Assembly (NCBI GenBank): GCA_003427395.1 | Contig: BFEA01000167.1 | Location: forward strand, 1,968,351 to 2,032,350 | Source of the DNA: Chara braunii | Lineage: Eukaryota > Streptophyta > Charophyceae > Charales > Characeae | Reading direction: 5' to 3' | DNA length: 64,000 nucleotides | In this document: positions 11,066 through 22,061 of the stretch, one piece after another | Layout: every line of letters begins with the position of its first letter | How positions within the stretch are numbered: position 1 is the stretch's first letter | Position numbers and translations under genes: made by a program | The notes under the pieces: generated by a model | Seen by the model: only the letters and a program-made list of their open reading frames with translations | What the model was told of the DNA's origin: nothing | Database searches by the model: none

Positions 11066-11563
11066 ATGCGGGCGAGACTACGCGACCTACGACCTCTGCC
11101 TTCCCAGTTTAGTCTAAAAAGATCCATGAGTCTGGTGCGCTGTGGTCCCATAACGGGTGTACCGACAGGCGCCTCCTTCTCTCTAAAAGTGATGGGTACC
11201 CGCATCCGATGGCAAGGAGGGGGTAATGACCTTCTGCGGGGGGTGATAAGCCTCCTACCAAAGTGGATGCGGATTGCCCCTTTTTTGGGGTCCTACATCG
11301 CTAGCACCTTGCAAGTTAAACCCAGGGCGACTGAAGCGCGAGGGGCCGGACAGTCTAGGCCGCCCATGTGTAATTACGAATTTGAAACTGAACCGTTCGT
11401 TCCCCCGCGAAGTGACAGATGGGGAACTAAAAGTTTGAAAAGATTAAATAAGAAGAAGAGAAATAATAAAAGAAGAAAAGAAAAGGAAAAATTCCTAGCG
11501 CCACGACTGTTAGGGACCGTCAAATCTAGGATTTCTATAGTAGTGGTCTGGATTCGAACGTAG
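11066..11563 (+). CDS. Unrecognised 165-codon ORF
   Basis: The open stretch has an Arg/Lys-rich C-terminal third (a KKKRNNKRRKEKEK segment) and a mixed-composition N-terminus. No domain is recognised. The AAG/AGA-rich part is low complexity, so part of the openness is compositional. It may be random; a transcript would be needed to call it a gene. Confidence 0.2.
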   Translation: MRARLRDLRPLPSQFSLKRSMSLVRCGPITGVPTGASFSLKVMGTRIRWQGGGNDLLRGVISLLPKWMRIAPFLGSYIASTLQVKPRATEARGAGQSRPPMCNYEFETEPFVPPRSDRWGTKSLKRLNKKKRNNKRRKEKEKFLAPRLLGTVKSRISIVVVWIRT

Positions 11564-11599
11564 GCATGAAATGCAGCGCTTTGTTTTCACTTTTTTTTT

Positions 11600-12083
11600 T
11601 TTCTTTGCATTTTTCTTTTGTAAACTTTTGCAATCAATGCACCTATCCCATAACTTGGCTATTGAGACTTGACGCGCATTTGAAAAGACTGCGCTGGTCT
11701 TTCAGTGTCTCGTCCCTGGGCGAGGCCGACGGCTACCACGGCCACAGGCCGGCAGTGCTCTGCTGTATAGGAGGGCGCTAAGCCTGCATGGACCAAAGGA
11801 AAGTCCCGTGGCGCAACCCCACCCTTTTGCTGTGGGAGCGCCAGCCGGATCGGTCCAGGAACAAGCCGCGCACACGACGAGCCAGGTACACTACTAATAT
11901 GCCCGTGTGCACAATAGATGTTCGTAGTCAAGTAAAACCGCCCGTGAGAAGGGTGTGCCTGGTACACCATAGAGGGCCGAGACACCGTACCTTTCGACAA
12001 CGCGTCTAAGGCGAGTGCGACTTGGGGGCCCCCAGCAACCGTCGGGCCCCCAAAATGGGGCCTGTGTGCAGGGTCAGCATGTA
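11600..12083 (-). other. Possible 3' LTR of element B
   Basis: This non-pol sequence lies immediately 3' (on the minus strand) of element B, beyond a G-rich purine tract, where a 3' LTR is expected. No second LTR copy was found beyond 15123, so the identity and inner end are inferred from position only. A 142-codon minus-strand ORF here (12087-11659) has no recognised domain. Confidence 0.3.
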
Positions 12084-12106
12084 CCACCCCCCCCTCCTTA
12101 TGAAGT
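12084..12106 (-). other. Candidate polypurine tract of element B
   Basis: On the minus strand the text reads AAGGAGGGGGGGTGGTACATG, just past the chromodomain-like C-terminus. Gypsy elements start plus-strand DNA synthesis from a purine tract bordering the 3' LTR. No LTR pair confirms it. Confidence 0.4.
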
Positions 12107-12660
12107 CAAGCCGGGTCGAGGGTGAAGTTGATGATCTGATGGTGGAACCTGGACGCGAGTACGGCGTGGAGCCGAAGGTACCGGCTTGCCTTGCTGCTTG
12201 TGTTCATAACGTGTGAGGACATCAGGGGTTGTGGGCTGAAGTTCCGCAAAGGTCAACCAACGGTCAACCTTTTGGCTACAATAAGCAAAGTGTACTAAGT
12301 ACGCCGTCGGCTTGGTACCGTATCGCCGTTGCGAGACGATGTCGCTTACCTCTTGAAAACCGTCCATGGAGGGTGGGTCTTGCGATCGTTGCCCGACAAA
12401 GTCGTCACATTCCGCCGAAACGAAAAGAGCCAACTTTGAACAATGAAAGACCGGGGAGACGGGCAAGTGGACGGCCACCTGACTGACAAATGAAGGTCCT
12501 TTGGGTGCCTCACCAGTAGGTGCTCCAATGCGCCAAGGCGCCATCCATTTTGGAAGGAGCTTGCGAGAGATATTTTGTTCGAGGCTAAATTCTGCGGCGG
12601 AGACCCAACCAGGTCGCTGGCGTGGAACGGACACGGAAGACGTTGGCGATTGGCCTGTCG
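12098..12660 (-). pseudogene. Element B: integrase C-terminus with chromodomain-like tail
   Basis: In the frame opening at 13405 the last ~185 residues read as a Gypsy integrase C-terminal region: FSLEQNISRKLLPKWMAPW, then PVFHCSKLALF, then a chromodomain-like block (VSDIVSQRRYGTKPTAYLVHF ... VDRWLTFAEL). Chromodomains in such elements steer integration toward particular chromatin (established for chromoviruses). The frame differs from the integrase core upstream, so at least one frameshift separates them. Confidence 0.75.
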
Positions 12661-12662
12661 GC

Positions 12663-13290
12663 TCATGCGTTGTTGCGTCTTCGACATCTGCTCGTATGCC
12701 TTGACAAGGAGCTCTTGCATTCGTCGAATGAGAACAAAATGTCGTCGCTCTCGGTCGTCCGTAGGATGATCGTGTCCAACGACGATGTGACCGGCGAGCC
12801 TTGCTCGAAATCAAAGGGCAACATCCCGATAGCCGGATGAATGGAGGAGTTGTAAGCCAACTCAACGTCCGACAGCCGCTTAACCCAATCCTTTTGGTCG
12901 GGACGGTTGAAAGTGCAAAGGAGAACCTGTGCGGTTTGATGCACCCTATCCGGTTGGCCATCGGTTTGTGGGTAGTGAGTTGAACTCGGCTTGAGAGATG
13001 AGCCCCATTGTTTGATGAGCGCCGACCAAAAGTCGGACATGAACGGAGTGTCGCGGTTGCAAACGATTTCCTTGGGGTTACCCTTGGTACGAATCCAACC
13101 GGCGTAAAGAACCTCGACCAACTCTGGTGCCTTGGCGTGATAGGTGACAAGGCAAAAACATGGCGAACTTGGTGAGTCGATCGACCACCATGAGAATCCC
13201 ATCCACACCAGTCTTGTGCTTGGGGAACGGCCCAGTGATGTCCATAGCAATCGATTCTCGTCGTCCTAAGGGGACCGGCGATGGTCGCAA
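12663..13290 (-). pseudogene. Element B: integrase catalytic core
   Basis: Two overlapping frames cover a Gypsy rve core. AMDITGPFPKHKTGVDGILM carries the first Asp. VCNRDTPFMSDFW carries the second Asp. HYPQTDGQPDRVHQT aligns with the usual DGQTERVN, so the catalytic Glu reads Asp. A frameshift lies near 13080-13200. Integrase would insert the cDNA into the genome. This copy is broken by the shift and probably by the Glu-to-Asp change. Confidence 0.85.
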
Positions 13291-13319
13291 CTGGGCGAAT
13301 GGATGATGATTGCGGGATC

Positions 13320-13644
13320 TGCAACATCGGCAAACCTCGCATGACTCGCACTAGTGTGTGACATCGCCGAGAAGGTCGGGCCACCAAAAGCGATCGCGAA
13401 GTCAACCAATCGTACGATTGAATCCAAAGTGTCTGGTGGTGGGAGCGTCGTAGAACTCGCCAAGAAGCCGCGTACGCAAGTGTGGGTCACTCGGCACGCA
13501 AAGAAGATCCTTCCCCCTCGAGTGGACTAGCAAATAACCCTCTTGGAGTCGATAATGCAATGGCGCCAGATTTGGAGAGCAATTTGCGTACTTGTTGCGA
13601 AACTCGGGGTCGACTTGGTAGTCTTGGATAAAGTTGTCCCGCAA
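13320..13644 (-). pseudogene. Element B: integrase H2C2 zinc-binding domain
   Basis: The frame opening at 13644 contains YLLVHSRGKDLLCVPSDPHL, then DAPTTRHFGFNRTIG with zinc-ligand histidine. After an in-frame stop at 13402 it continues to a CESCEVC-type pair of cysteines near 13330. This is the N-terminal H2C2 domain found between RNase H and the integrase core in Gypsy pol. Confidence 0.75.
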
Positions 13645-13758
13645 GTCATCGTCAACCTCGAACGTCGAGTAGACCGCGGTACGAAGGTTTGGGTACCGTG
13701 AAAGGGTGTCCGCAAAACGATTTGACTTTCCCTAGATATGATAGGGAAAGAAGTCAAA

Positions 13759-14178
13759 CTAGTCAATGAAAGTCATGCAACGGGCGATGGTACTATTCAC
13801 TGTGTATTGGGTCTTGTAGAAGACCAACGAATTATTGTCCATTATCCATTGGAATTCACTTCGACCGAGAAAAAGGTGCCACCACCGCTTAAGCGCGCGT
13901 ATGGAGGCCAACGACTCCTTTCGTGCGTCGTCAATCGAGTGCATGACGGACACCGTTTTACTAATATACTCGACCGGGTCCCTGTCCATGCCATCGTGTT
14001 GCTCGAAGACGACACCAATGCCATAGCTGGACGCATAGGCAGTGACATGCGTCGGCAAAAGCGGGTCGTGGATGTGTAAAACCTCCGCGGATAGCAAGGC
14101 GGCTTTACGGGCCGGAAATGAAGCCTGCTCATCATCAGCGAAGTTGAACGGCCTATCCTCGCACTGAAGCTTGGTCAA
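13759..14178 (-). pseudogene. Element B: RNase H domain with first catalytic Asp replaced by Tyr
   Basis: 140 residues resembling Gypsy RNase H: HDPLLPTHVTAYASSYGIGVVFEQ, then VEYISKTVSVMHSIDDARKESLASIRALKRWWHLFLGR and IMDNNSLVFY. The block usually reading TDASxxGIG here reads AYASSYGIG, so the first catalytic Asp is Tyr (plus-strand 14035-14037). RNase H removes RNA from the RNA:DNA hybrid. This copy should be inactive. Confidence 0.85.
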
Positions 14179-14361
14179 ATTAGTCGTGATTGCCTTTAAT
14201 AAAGCGTTGATAATAGCCGGCTAGGCCAAGAAACGAACGGACATCCATGACGTTCTTTGGCTCCAGCCACTCTTGGACGACTTGAATCTTGTCCGATAAT
14301 GGACTAATGTCATCCGGTGTGACAAAATGGCCCTAGGTATTCCAACTCTTGACGTACGAAT

Positions 14362-15123
14362 TCACACTTGGTCAATGGAGCGTCTCCAACGTCGAAGGTG
14401 CTCAAGGTGATCCTCCAAGGTGTAGCTACAGACGAGAATGTTGTCCAAGTAGACCAGCATCGTGCGAAACTTGTTGGTCATCGCCGCTTGAAAGGTCGAT
14501 GAGGCATTGGTGAGGCCAGAAGGCATGACAACCCACTCAAAGTGCCCATATTGCGTTTTAGACGCGGATTTGTAGCGATCTTGCAGGCGTATCAAAATCT
14601 GATGATAGCCCGACTTCAAGTCCAACTTCGAAAAATATTTTGCGCCGCCCAAACACTCAAGAAGATCGTCGATACGAGGAACAGTCCCCGCATTCTAAAC
14701 GGTTTGCACATTGAGCTAGCGATAGTCTATGCATAAGCGGAGATCCTTGTTCTTCTTCCGTACGAAGAGAAACAGCGCACTGTAGGGTGAGCTACTAGGG
14801 AGGATCCAACCCTTGTCCAACAAGTCATCGAGTTGCGGGCAGAGAACTGCGAGCTTTTCCTTGCTCATGCGATAGATGTATCCGTTCGGCGGCACGGCGC
14901 CGACTTCAAGAATGATCTCATGGGAAATCGGTCGATCCAGCACCACACCGGAAGGAGACTCGAAGACGTCGACAACCTCATCAAGCAACCGCACCACGCA
15001 AGTGTTCAAAGACAAGTGCGTTGGTGAAGACTCCGCCGCTGCGAAGGTCCTCAGAAAACATAGGTCGATCTCGTCGGTCCGCTCGTAAGCACAAGTGGCC
15101 CAAAAAGATTTGGGCGCCACCAC
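14362..15123 (-). pseudogene. Element B: reverse transcriptase with YLDN instead of YLDD
   Basis: Covers linker and [31 protein letters not shown], then two in-frame stops near 14700-14720, FSKLDLKSGYHQILI, FEWVVMPSGLTNASSTFQAAM and MLVYLDNILVCS. The second Asp of the YxDD active site is Asn (plus-strand 14440-14442). The first catalytic Asp (FSKLDLKS) is present. Neither protease nor gag was found upstream, so the element is 5' truncated. Confidence 0.9.
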
Positions 15124-16285
15124 TTGGCACCGGTGTAGGGCCTAACCCGGTTAGACTTTCGAGCCTGTGTCGACCCCACTGCGGGTCCCAGTTGGCTCGG
15201 CCCGCCCACACTCTTGCTCAGGGCGCGGGCCATTCGTCATGGGGCCACCCCCACCTAGTGCTTTGAGATGGATGGGGGTGGGCCATCGAGCGAGAGAGCT
15301 TTGACATTGGGGATGTAGCTCAGCCCTCACGCCAGGTGGTAGTCTCGCTAACCTTTTCGCAAGCGTAAGTTCGTTTTTTATTCTTGATTGTGTTCCCATG
15401 CAATTGCTCCTTCCAATACTCATGCAGTCCAGCAGTTCTTTGAGATCTTCTCTTCTTTCGTGCGTAGGCTAAGTGTCATCCTTAGGCCACGCACCATTTC
15501 CCTAACACAACAGTCTTATGGCATCATCGGGACGTGGAGGTGCCGCCTTCCCCCTTCGCCCCTATACATTTCCATGTTCCAACCATTACTTCCATCATCA
15601 TTGGAGCCTGCACGTTAGTCTTTTCAGGACTTTCATCAGTATACATAGACTACTTCACATTTTGATCAATCAAGACTTCGTTCCTCTCTCAATCCTCACT
15701 CAAAGCTTCATAAACTGAGGCCCCATTCATAAATATTTGCTCATCCTTTCCTCTTCCCTTTGCTGGCACATCCCGGCCTAGTCCCTCTCAAGTCATCTCA
15801 TGGCTACTCACCTGCGCAGTCAAACACAAGTGCAAAAGCCAATACAATCCCCCACTTGGGGTTCAACACATAGCCCTTCCCACATGCCTATGCTTTCTTT
15901 CCTTGCTCTCGGCTTACTTTCCATTCCTTTTACCATGCTCAGTCAATCCATCCTCTTCTCACAGTCATGCAGTCCGGGTTCTGGTTGAGTCAACTGACCT
16001 CTCCTCTTCAATCTCTTTCTTTAGTCCTCTTTGGACTAGCCTGCTTCCGACCTCACCGCGTTTTTCGTTTACCGTTCTAAGTATTCCCTTCTTTTTCCAT
16101 CTTGGTGGCACAAGGGACCGACAGTCCTCCCCTTGCCCTTTTTCTCCACCAAGTGAGATCAACCTCCCTTTACCGTTCGGCCCCTCGCAATGTAAGAGGG
16201 AGAGGTTAGTTGCATGCCAAGCGGGAGGAGAAGAAGGTTTAGACTTAGGTTATGGGACAGGTAGAGAAAAAAGACCAAGAGATGG
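15124..16285. other. No gene recognised
   Basis: Short ORFs only. At 15308-15322 there is a 15-base match, GGGGATGTAGCTCAG, to the 5' end typical of nuclear tRNA-Ala, followed by GGTGGTAG and CGCT...AGCG pieces, but no complete cloverleaf. 15450-16150 is pyrimidine-rich with many TTCC/CCTTT tracts. A plus-strand ORF (15903-16448) is mostly low-complexity Ser/Phe/Pro and then Arg-Glu repeat. Confidence 0.5.
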
Positions 16286-16286
16286 A

Positions 16287-16366
<80 letters not shown>
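16287..16366. repeat. (GA)n microsatellite
   Basis: About 40 perfect GA units ending in GGCTCCC. It lies just upstream of the large tandem array. Confidence 0.98.
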
Positions 16367-16367
<1 letters not shown>

Positions 16368-16639
16368 CTCCCTAATCTTAATCAAGCCTTGCCCTTACTC
16401 GATCTACCGTCCCCCGTTCGAGATCAGAATCCGCACATCGATAAGTGACAAAAATATTTGAATAACACAAGTGCAACTACCCTACACATGCACATAGGGC
16501 AATGGAGGCAGCAAGGTCTAAACCGGTACATCATCAAATGAGAGAAGGACTGAATCAGCACAAGTGTAACTGGCTTACCCATGCACAGAGCGTTATGGAG
16601 GCGACAAATCTTGATTCGGAACATCACCAAGTGAGAGAA

Positions 16640-18459
16640 GACCGAACTTGCACAAGTGGGAGAGCAGCATACATACATGTGTGTTACAAAGCAACTAGAG
16701 GTGAACCGGTACATCACCAAGTGAGAGAAAGACTGAACTTGCACCAATAAGACTACAACACACACATACATGAGCTATGGAGCAACTAGGAAGGAACCGA
16801 CACATCACTAAGTGAGAGAAAGACTGAACTTGCACCGATGAGACCACAACACACACATACATAAGCTATGGAGCAACTAGGAAAGCACTGCCATATCACC
16901 AAGTGAGAGAAAGACTGAACTTGGACAAATGGACCTACAACATACACACATGAGCTATGGACCAACTAGGAAGGAATCGGTACATCACCAAGTGAGAGAA
17001 GACCAAACTTGGAAAGTGGGAGAGCAACATACATACATGTGCGTTACGGAGCAACTAGAGGAGAACCGGTACATCACAAAGGGAGAGAAAGACTGAACTT
17101 GCACAAGTGAGAGTACAACATACATGCATGTGAGCTATGGAGCAACCAGGAAGAAACCGACACATCAACAAGTGAGAAGAAGATCAAACTTGTGCAAGTG
17201 AGAGTACAGTGTACATGCATGTGAGTTACGGAGCAACTAGGGAAGAACCGGTACATCATGAAGTGAGAGGAAAACCGAACTTGCACAAGTGAGAGTACAA
17301 CATACATGCATGTGAGCTATGGAGCAACTAGGAAGAAACCGACACATCAACAAGTGAGAAGAAGACTGAACNAACTTGCACAAGTGAGAGTACAACATAC
17401 ATGCATGTGAGCTATGGAGCAACTAGGAAGAAACCGACACATCAACAAGTGAGAAGAAGACTGAACTAGCACAAGTCAGAGTACATCATACATATACGTG
17501 AGCTATGGAGCAACTAGGAAGAAACCGACACATCAACAAGTGAGAAGAAGACCGAACTTGCAAAAGTGAGAGTACAACATACATGCATGTGAGCTATGGA
17601 GTAACTAGGAAGAAACCAACACATCACCAAATGAGAAGAAGACTGGACTTGGACAAGTGAAAGTGCAACATACACATATGTGAGCTATGGAGCAACTAGG
17701 AAAGCACCACCACATCAGCAAGTGAGAAAAGACTGGACATGCACGAATGAGACTACATCATACACACACATGAACTATGGAGCAACTAGGAAAGCACCGG
17801 TACATCACCAAGTGATAGAAAGACTGAACTTGCACCAATGAGACCACAACGCATAACACATGAGCTAGGGAATAACTAGGAAGGAACCAACACATCGCCA
17901 AGTGAGAGAACGACTCAACTTGCACCAATGAGACTACAACACATACATACATGAGCTATGGAGCAACTAGGAAGGAACCGACACATCACGAAGTGAGTGA
18001 AAGACTGAACTTGCACCAATGAGACTACAACACACACAAACATGAGCTATGGAGCAACTAGGAAGGCACTGCCACATCACCAAGTGAGAGAAAGACTGAA
18101 CTTGGATGAATGTACCTACAACATACACACACATGAGCTATGGAGCAACTAGGTAGGAACCGGTACATTACCAAGTGGGAGAAAGACCGAGCTTGCCCCA
18201 ATGAGACTACAACACATACATACATGAGCTATGGAGCAACTAGGAAGGAATCGGCACATCACCAAGTAAGAGAAAGATTGAACTCGGACAAATGAGACTA
18301 CAACACGTACATACATGAACTATAAACTAACTAGGAAAGCACCACCACATCACCAAGTGAGAGAAAGACTGAATCTGGACAAATGGACCGACAACATACA
18401 CACACATGAGCTATGGAGCAACTAGGAAGAAATCGGTACATCACCACGTGGGAGAAAAA
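16640..18459 (+). repeat. Higher-order repeat copy 1 of the 90-bp array
   Basis: Rare monomer subtypes recur in the same order about 1,816 bp later: CATATCACC with ATGGACCTACAACATACAC (16866 and 18682), ATACATGTGCGTTAC with AACTAGAGGAGAACCGG (17041 and 18859), GAGCTAGGGAA (17862 and 19593) and GAGCTTGCCCCAATGAG (18189 and 19911). The offset falls from 1,816 to about 1,722-1,731, which is one monomer lost. Confidence 0.8.
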
Positions 18460-20270
18460 CTGAACTTGCACGAATGAGACCACAACACATACATACATGA
18501 GCTATGGAGCAACTAGGAAGAAACCGGCACATTACCAAGTGAGAGAAAGACTGGATTCACACAAATGAGACTACAGCACATACGTACATGAGCTATGGAG
18601 CAACTAGGAAGGAACCGGCACATCACCAAGTGAGAGAAAGACTGAACTTGCACCAATGAGACCACAANACACACATACATGAGCTATGGAGCAACTAGGA
18701 AAGCACCGCCATATCACCAAGTGAGAGAAAGGTTGAACTTGAACAAATGGACCTACAACATACACACACATGAGCTATGGAGCAACTAGGAAGGAACCAG
18801 TACATCACCAAGTGAGATAAGAAACTTGCACAAGTGGGAGAGCAGCATACATACATGTGCGTTACAGAGCAACTAGAGGAGAACCGGTACATGACAAAAT
18901 GAGAGAAAGACTGAACTTGCACAAGTGAGAGTACAACATACATGCATGTGAGCTATGGAGCAACTAGGAAGAAACCGACACATCAACAAGTGAGAAGAAG
19001 ACTGAACTTGCACAAGTGAGAGTACAGTATACATGCATGTGAGTTACGGATCAACTAGGGGAGAACTAGTACATCACCAAGTGAGAGGAAGACCGAACTT
19101 GCAGAAGTGAGAGGACAACATACATGCATGTGAGCTATTTAGCTATGGAGCAACTAGGAAGAAACCAGCAAATCAACAAGTGAGAAGAAGACTGAACTAG
19201 CACAAGTGAGAGGAGATCATACATATATGTGAGCTATGGAGCAACTAGGAAGAAACCGACACATCAACAAGTGAGAAGTGGACTGAACTTGCAAAAGTGA
19301 GAGTACAACATACATGCATGTGAGTTATGGAGTAACTAGGAAGAAACTGACACATCACCAAATGAGAAGAAGACTGAACTTGGACAAGTGAGAGTGCAAC
19401 ATACACATATGTGAGCTATGGAGCAACTAGGAAAGCACTGCCACATCACCAAGTGAGAAAAGACTAGACCTGGACCAATGAGACCACATCTACACACACA
19501 TGAGCTATGGAGCAACTAGGAAAGCACCGGTACATCACCGAGCGAGAGAAAGACTGAACTTGCGCAAATGAGATGACAACGCATACACATATGAGCTAGG
19601 GAACAACTAGGAAGGAACCGACACATCACCAAGTGAGAGAAAGACTCAACTTGCACCAATAAGACTACAACACATACATACATAAGCTATGGAGCAACTA
19701 AGAAGGACACATCACCAAGTGAGTGAAAGACTGAACTTGCACCAATAAGACTACAACACACATATATGAGCTATGGAGCGACTAGGAAGGCACCGCCACA
19801 TCACCAAGTGAGAGAAAGACTGAACTTGGACGAATGGACCTACAACATACACACATGAGCTATGGAGCAACTAGGAAGGAACCGGTACATCACCAAGTGG
19901 GAGAAAGACCGAGCTTGCCCCAATGAGACTACAACACATACATACATGAGCTATGGAGCTACTAGGAAGGAATCGGCATATCACCAAGTGAGAGAAAGAC
20001 TGAACTCGGACAAATGAGACTACAACACATACATACATGAGCTATGGAGCAACTAGGAAAGCACCGCCACATCACCAAGTAAGAAAAAGACTGAACTTGG
20101 ACAAATGGACCAACAACATACACACACGTGAGCTATGGAGCAACAAGGAAGAAAACCGGTACATCACCAAGTAGGAGAAAGACTGAACTTGCACCAATGA
20201 GACCACAACACATACATACATGACCTATGGAGCAACTAGGAAGAAACCGGCACATCACCAAGTGGGAGAA
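18460..20270 (+). repeat. Higher-order repeat copy 2 of the 90-bp array
   Basis: The second copy of the ~20-monomer block. Relative to copy 1 it lacks about one monomer between the ATGTGCGTTAC and GAGCTAGGGAA landmarks and has a few small insertions (for example a repeated AGCTATTTAGCTATGG near 19133). Confidence 0.75.
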
Positions 20271-20620
20271 AGACCGAGCTTGCCCCAATGAGACTACAAC
20301 ACATACATACATGAGCTATGGAGCTACTAGGAAGGAACCGGTATATCACCAAGTGAGAAAAAAATTGAACTTGCACCAATGAGACTACAACGCATACATA
20401 CATGAGCTATGGAGCAACTAGGAAATCACCGCCACATCACCAAGTGAGAGAAAGTCTGAACTTGGACAAATGGACCTACAACAAACACACACATGAGCTA
20501 TGGAGCAACTAGGAAAAACTGGTACATCACCAAGTGGCAGAAAGATTGAACTTGCACCAATGGGACTACAGCACATACATACATGAGCTATGGAGCAACT
20601 AGGAAGAAACCGGTGTCGTA

Positions 20621-20646
20621 CCAAATACCCGTACAAGGGTATTTGG
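20621..20646. other. Perfect 10-bp inverted repeat at array end
   Basis: CCAAATACCC (20621-20630) and GGGTATTTGG (20637-20646) form a perfect 10-bp stem with a 6-base loop, GTACAA. It begins six bases after the last recognisable array monomer, so it marks the junction between array and unique DNA. The function is unknown. Confidence 0.85.
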
Positions 20647-20949
20647 CGTGTTTTCGGCAAGTTCCGCCAGTGCAGCCTCGCTTGTACGATGGCGCGGGTA
20701 CGGGAGGGAGTTTAGGCCCTCGCCAGCGTGAGTGGCGCGCGCGGGGTATCGACGGCAAGGTGCAACCATGCGTGGCATGGATGTGCGCGGCATGAGTGCC
20801 CGTGGCGTCAAAAGGCCAGTAACAACGGCCCCTCTTCCGTGTAACTTTTTGTTTCCCGTTTTATTTTTAATTTTATTATTGTCTTTTATTAAATTTTATT
20901 GGTACTTCTTGCCCTTGTTGGTGATCAGTTCCGAGACCCACGTTAAAAC

Positions 20950-21024
20950 CGACTAGTTTAGTTCAATTGGTACACACCAATAAACCGTCGAAATACAGAC
21001 CAAGTTCGAATCCTGCCGCCATCA
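20950..21024 (+). other. tRNA-like A-box and B-box pair (no cloverleaf)
   Basis: TAGTTCAATTGG (20959-20970) fits the A-box consensus TRGYNNANNNGG and AGTTCGAATCC (21003-21013) fits the B-box. The 32-base gap is within the range of tRNA genes. Acceptor, D and T stems do not pair, so this is not a working tRNA. It could be a decayed tRNA or the head of a SINE. Confidence 0.35.
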
Positions 21025-22060
21025 AATGAAGGGAATTAAATAATTATGAATTCCCTAGGGCCGGTCAACTCGATCACGATATCTCAAGGTCGTCACCCTC
21101 TTCGTTTGGACGTGGGAAGCCTGTCGACAAAGGTTGTCGTGGCCGATATTGTAGTGAAGAGCGATTGGAACCCCATGGGAAACCGTCACGGCAAAGACCT
21201 TGAGCACAGGCCCCTTTCGGCGGGCCCGGTGGGTACTTAGCCCACGGCGCGGAAGGAAACCTGCGTGGCGGGGGCCGTTTGTGGGTATACGGCCTTGCCA
21301 CCAGCCGTCTGCTGCAGGAGATTTGAGTGTGTGCATGCCGGCTGGGACTCGAGAGAGGGGTGAGCAATGCCTATGAAAAACCAGTCATGGGCACTGTGGG
21401 AAGGCTGCTGCAGCGGCCGCTCACTGTGGAGCCCTCCTCCGTTTCGGTCTTCAAAGTTTACATTTGAATATTTGCTACTACCACCAGGATTTGCACTAGG
21501 CCCATGTCAAGGCCTTGCTGCAGGGCCGTGCCCTCGGCTCTGCAACAGGCTGTTTGTGTAAGAGCTGCCTGTTGAGGGCCTGGAGTGGTGATAAGTTAGC
21601 CTTGAGCATAGCGGGCAGGAGGGCGCTGCAGTGGAGGCCCGAGGCGATACTGCCTTGCAAAATGTCCGTCGGACCTGGGCATAAGGCAGAAGAGCCAGGC
21701 TATCTAAGTGGCGGGTTCCCTTGGAGGTTTTCCCTCGGGATAGCCTGAGCGTGCAACAGTCTGCTGCACGGTTGTGGAACCATGTGCTGCAGGAGGAGGC
21801 CGCAGCTATGCTGATGTACAACGTTCGCCCGACTTGAGTATAGGGGCGAAAGGCTAATCGGGCCGACCACTCGCTAGTTGCCTTCGATTCTTTCCTCATA
21901 GTAGCCGAAGCTGTTGGCCACGACAGTGCGCCACTGTAGTCATGGGTGGTGTTGACAAAGGGGGAGTGAACCTGGCTGCGGGGCTGCGCCGGGTACCTTT
22001 TCGGAGCAGGAAGGTGAAGATGGCGACGAGTGGGGAGTATGGAAGTAGAGGAGAAAGCCA
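21025..22060. other. No gene recognised
   Basis: GC-richer than its surroundings. The longest open stretch (minus strand, 22061-21507, 184 codons) is Ser/Ala/Arg-rich with no recognised domain and an internal faint duplication (LAFRPYTQVGRTLY versus LALLPYAQVRRTFC), reflecting diverged repeated DNA near 21670 and 21830. It may be part of an LTR-like sequence. Confidence 0.45.
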
Positions 22061-22061
22061 T

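Larger units (their letters stand above)
16468..20615 (+). repeat. ~90-bp tandem repeat array, about 46 monomers
   Basis: The unit reads roughly GAGCTATGGAGCAACTAGGA, then AGGAACCGGTACATCACCAA, GTGAGAGAAAGACTGAACTT, GCACCAATGAGACTACAACA and CATACATACAT. Monomers vary from about 85 to 92 bp and fall into recognisable subtypes (for example AAAGCACCGCCACATC, CTTGGACAAATGGACC, GAAACCGACACATCAACAAG). Subtype order is repeated once with an offset of about 1.8 kb. Open frames inside the array are repeat artefacts. Two ambiguous bases occur (17372, 18668). Confidence 0.97.

Noticed and set aside
16468-20615. CRISPR-like array of regular repeats
   Set aside because: The whole ~90-bp unit is repeated and varies throughout; there are no short identical repeats separated by unique spacers, no cas genes, and the genome is eukaryotic.
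17074-20660. Minus-strand ORFs with repeated CSIAHVCVCC-type text
   Set aside because: They are translations of the 90-bp array; each is short and ends at random monomer variants.
20950-21024. Functional tRNA gene
   Set aside because: A- and B-boxes are present but acceptor, D and T stems do not pair; kept only as a tRNA-like sequence.
21507-22061. 184-codon minus-strand ORF as a gene
   Set aside because: Ser/Ala/Arg-rich with an internal faint DNA repeat and no domain; likely repeat DNA.
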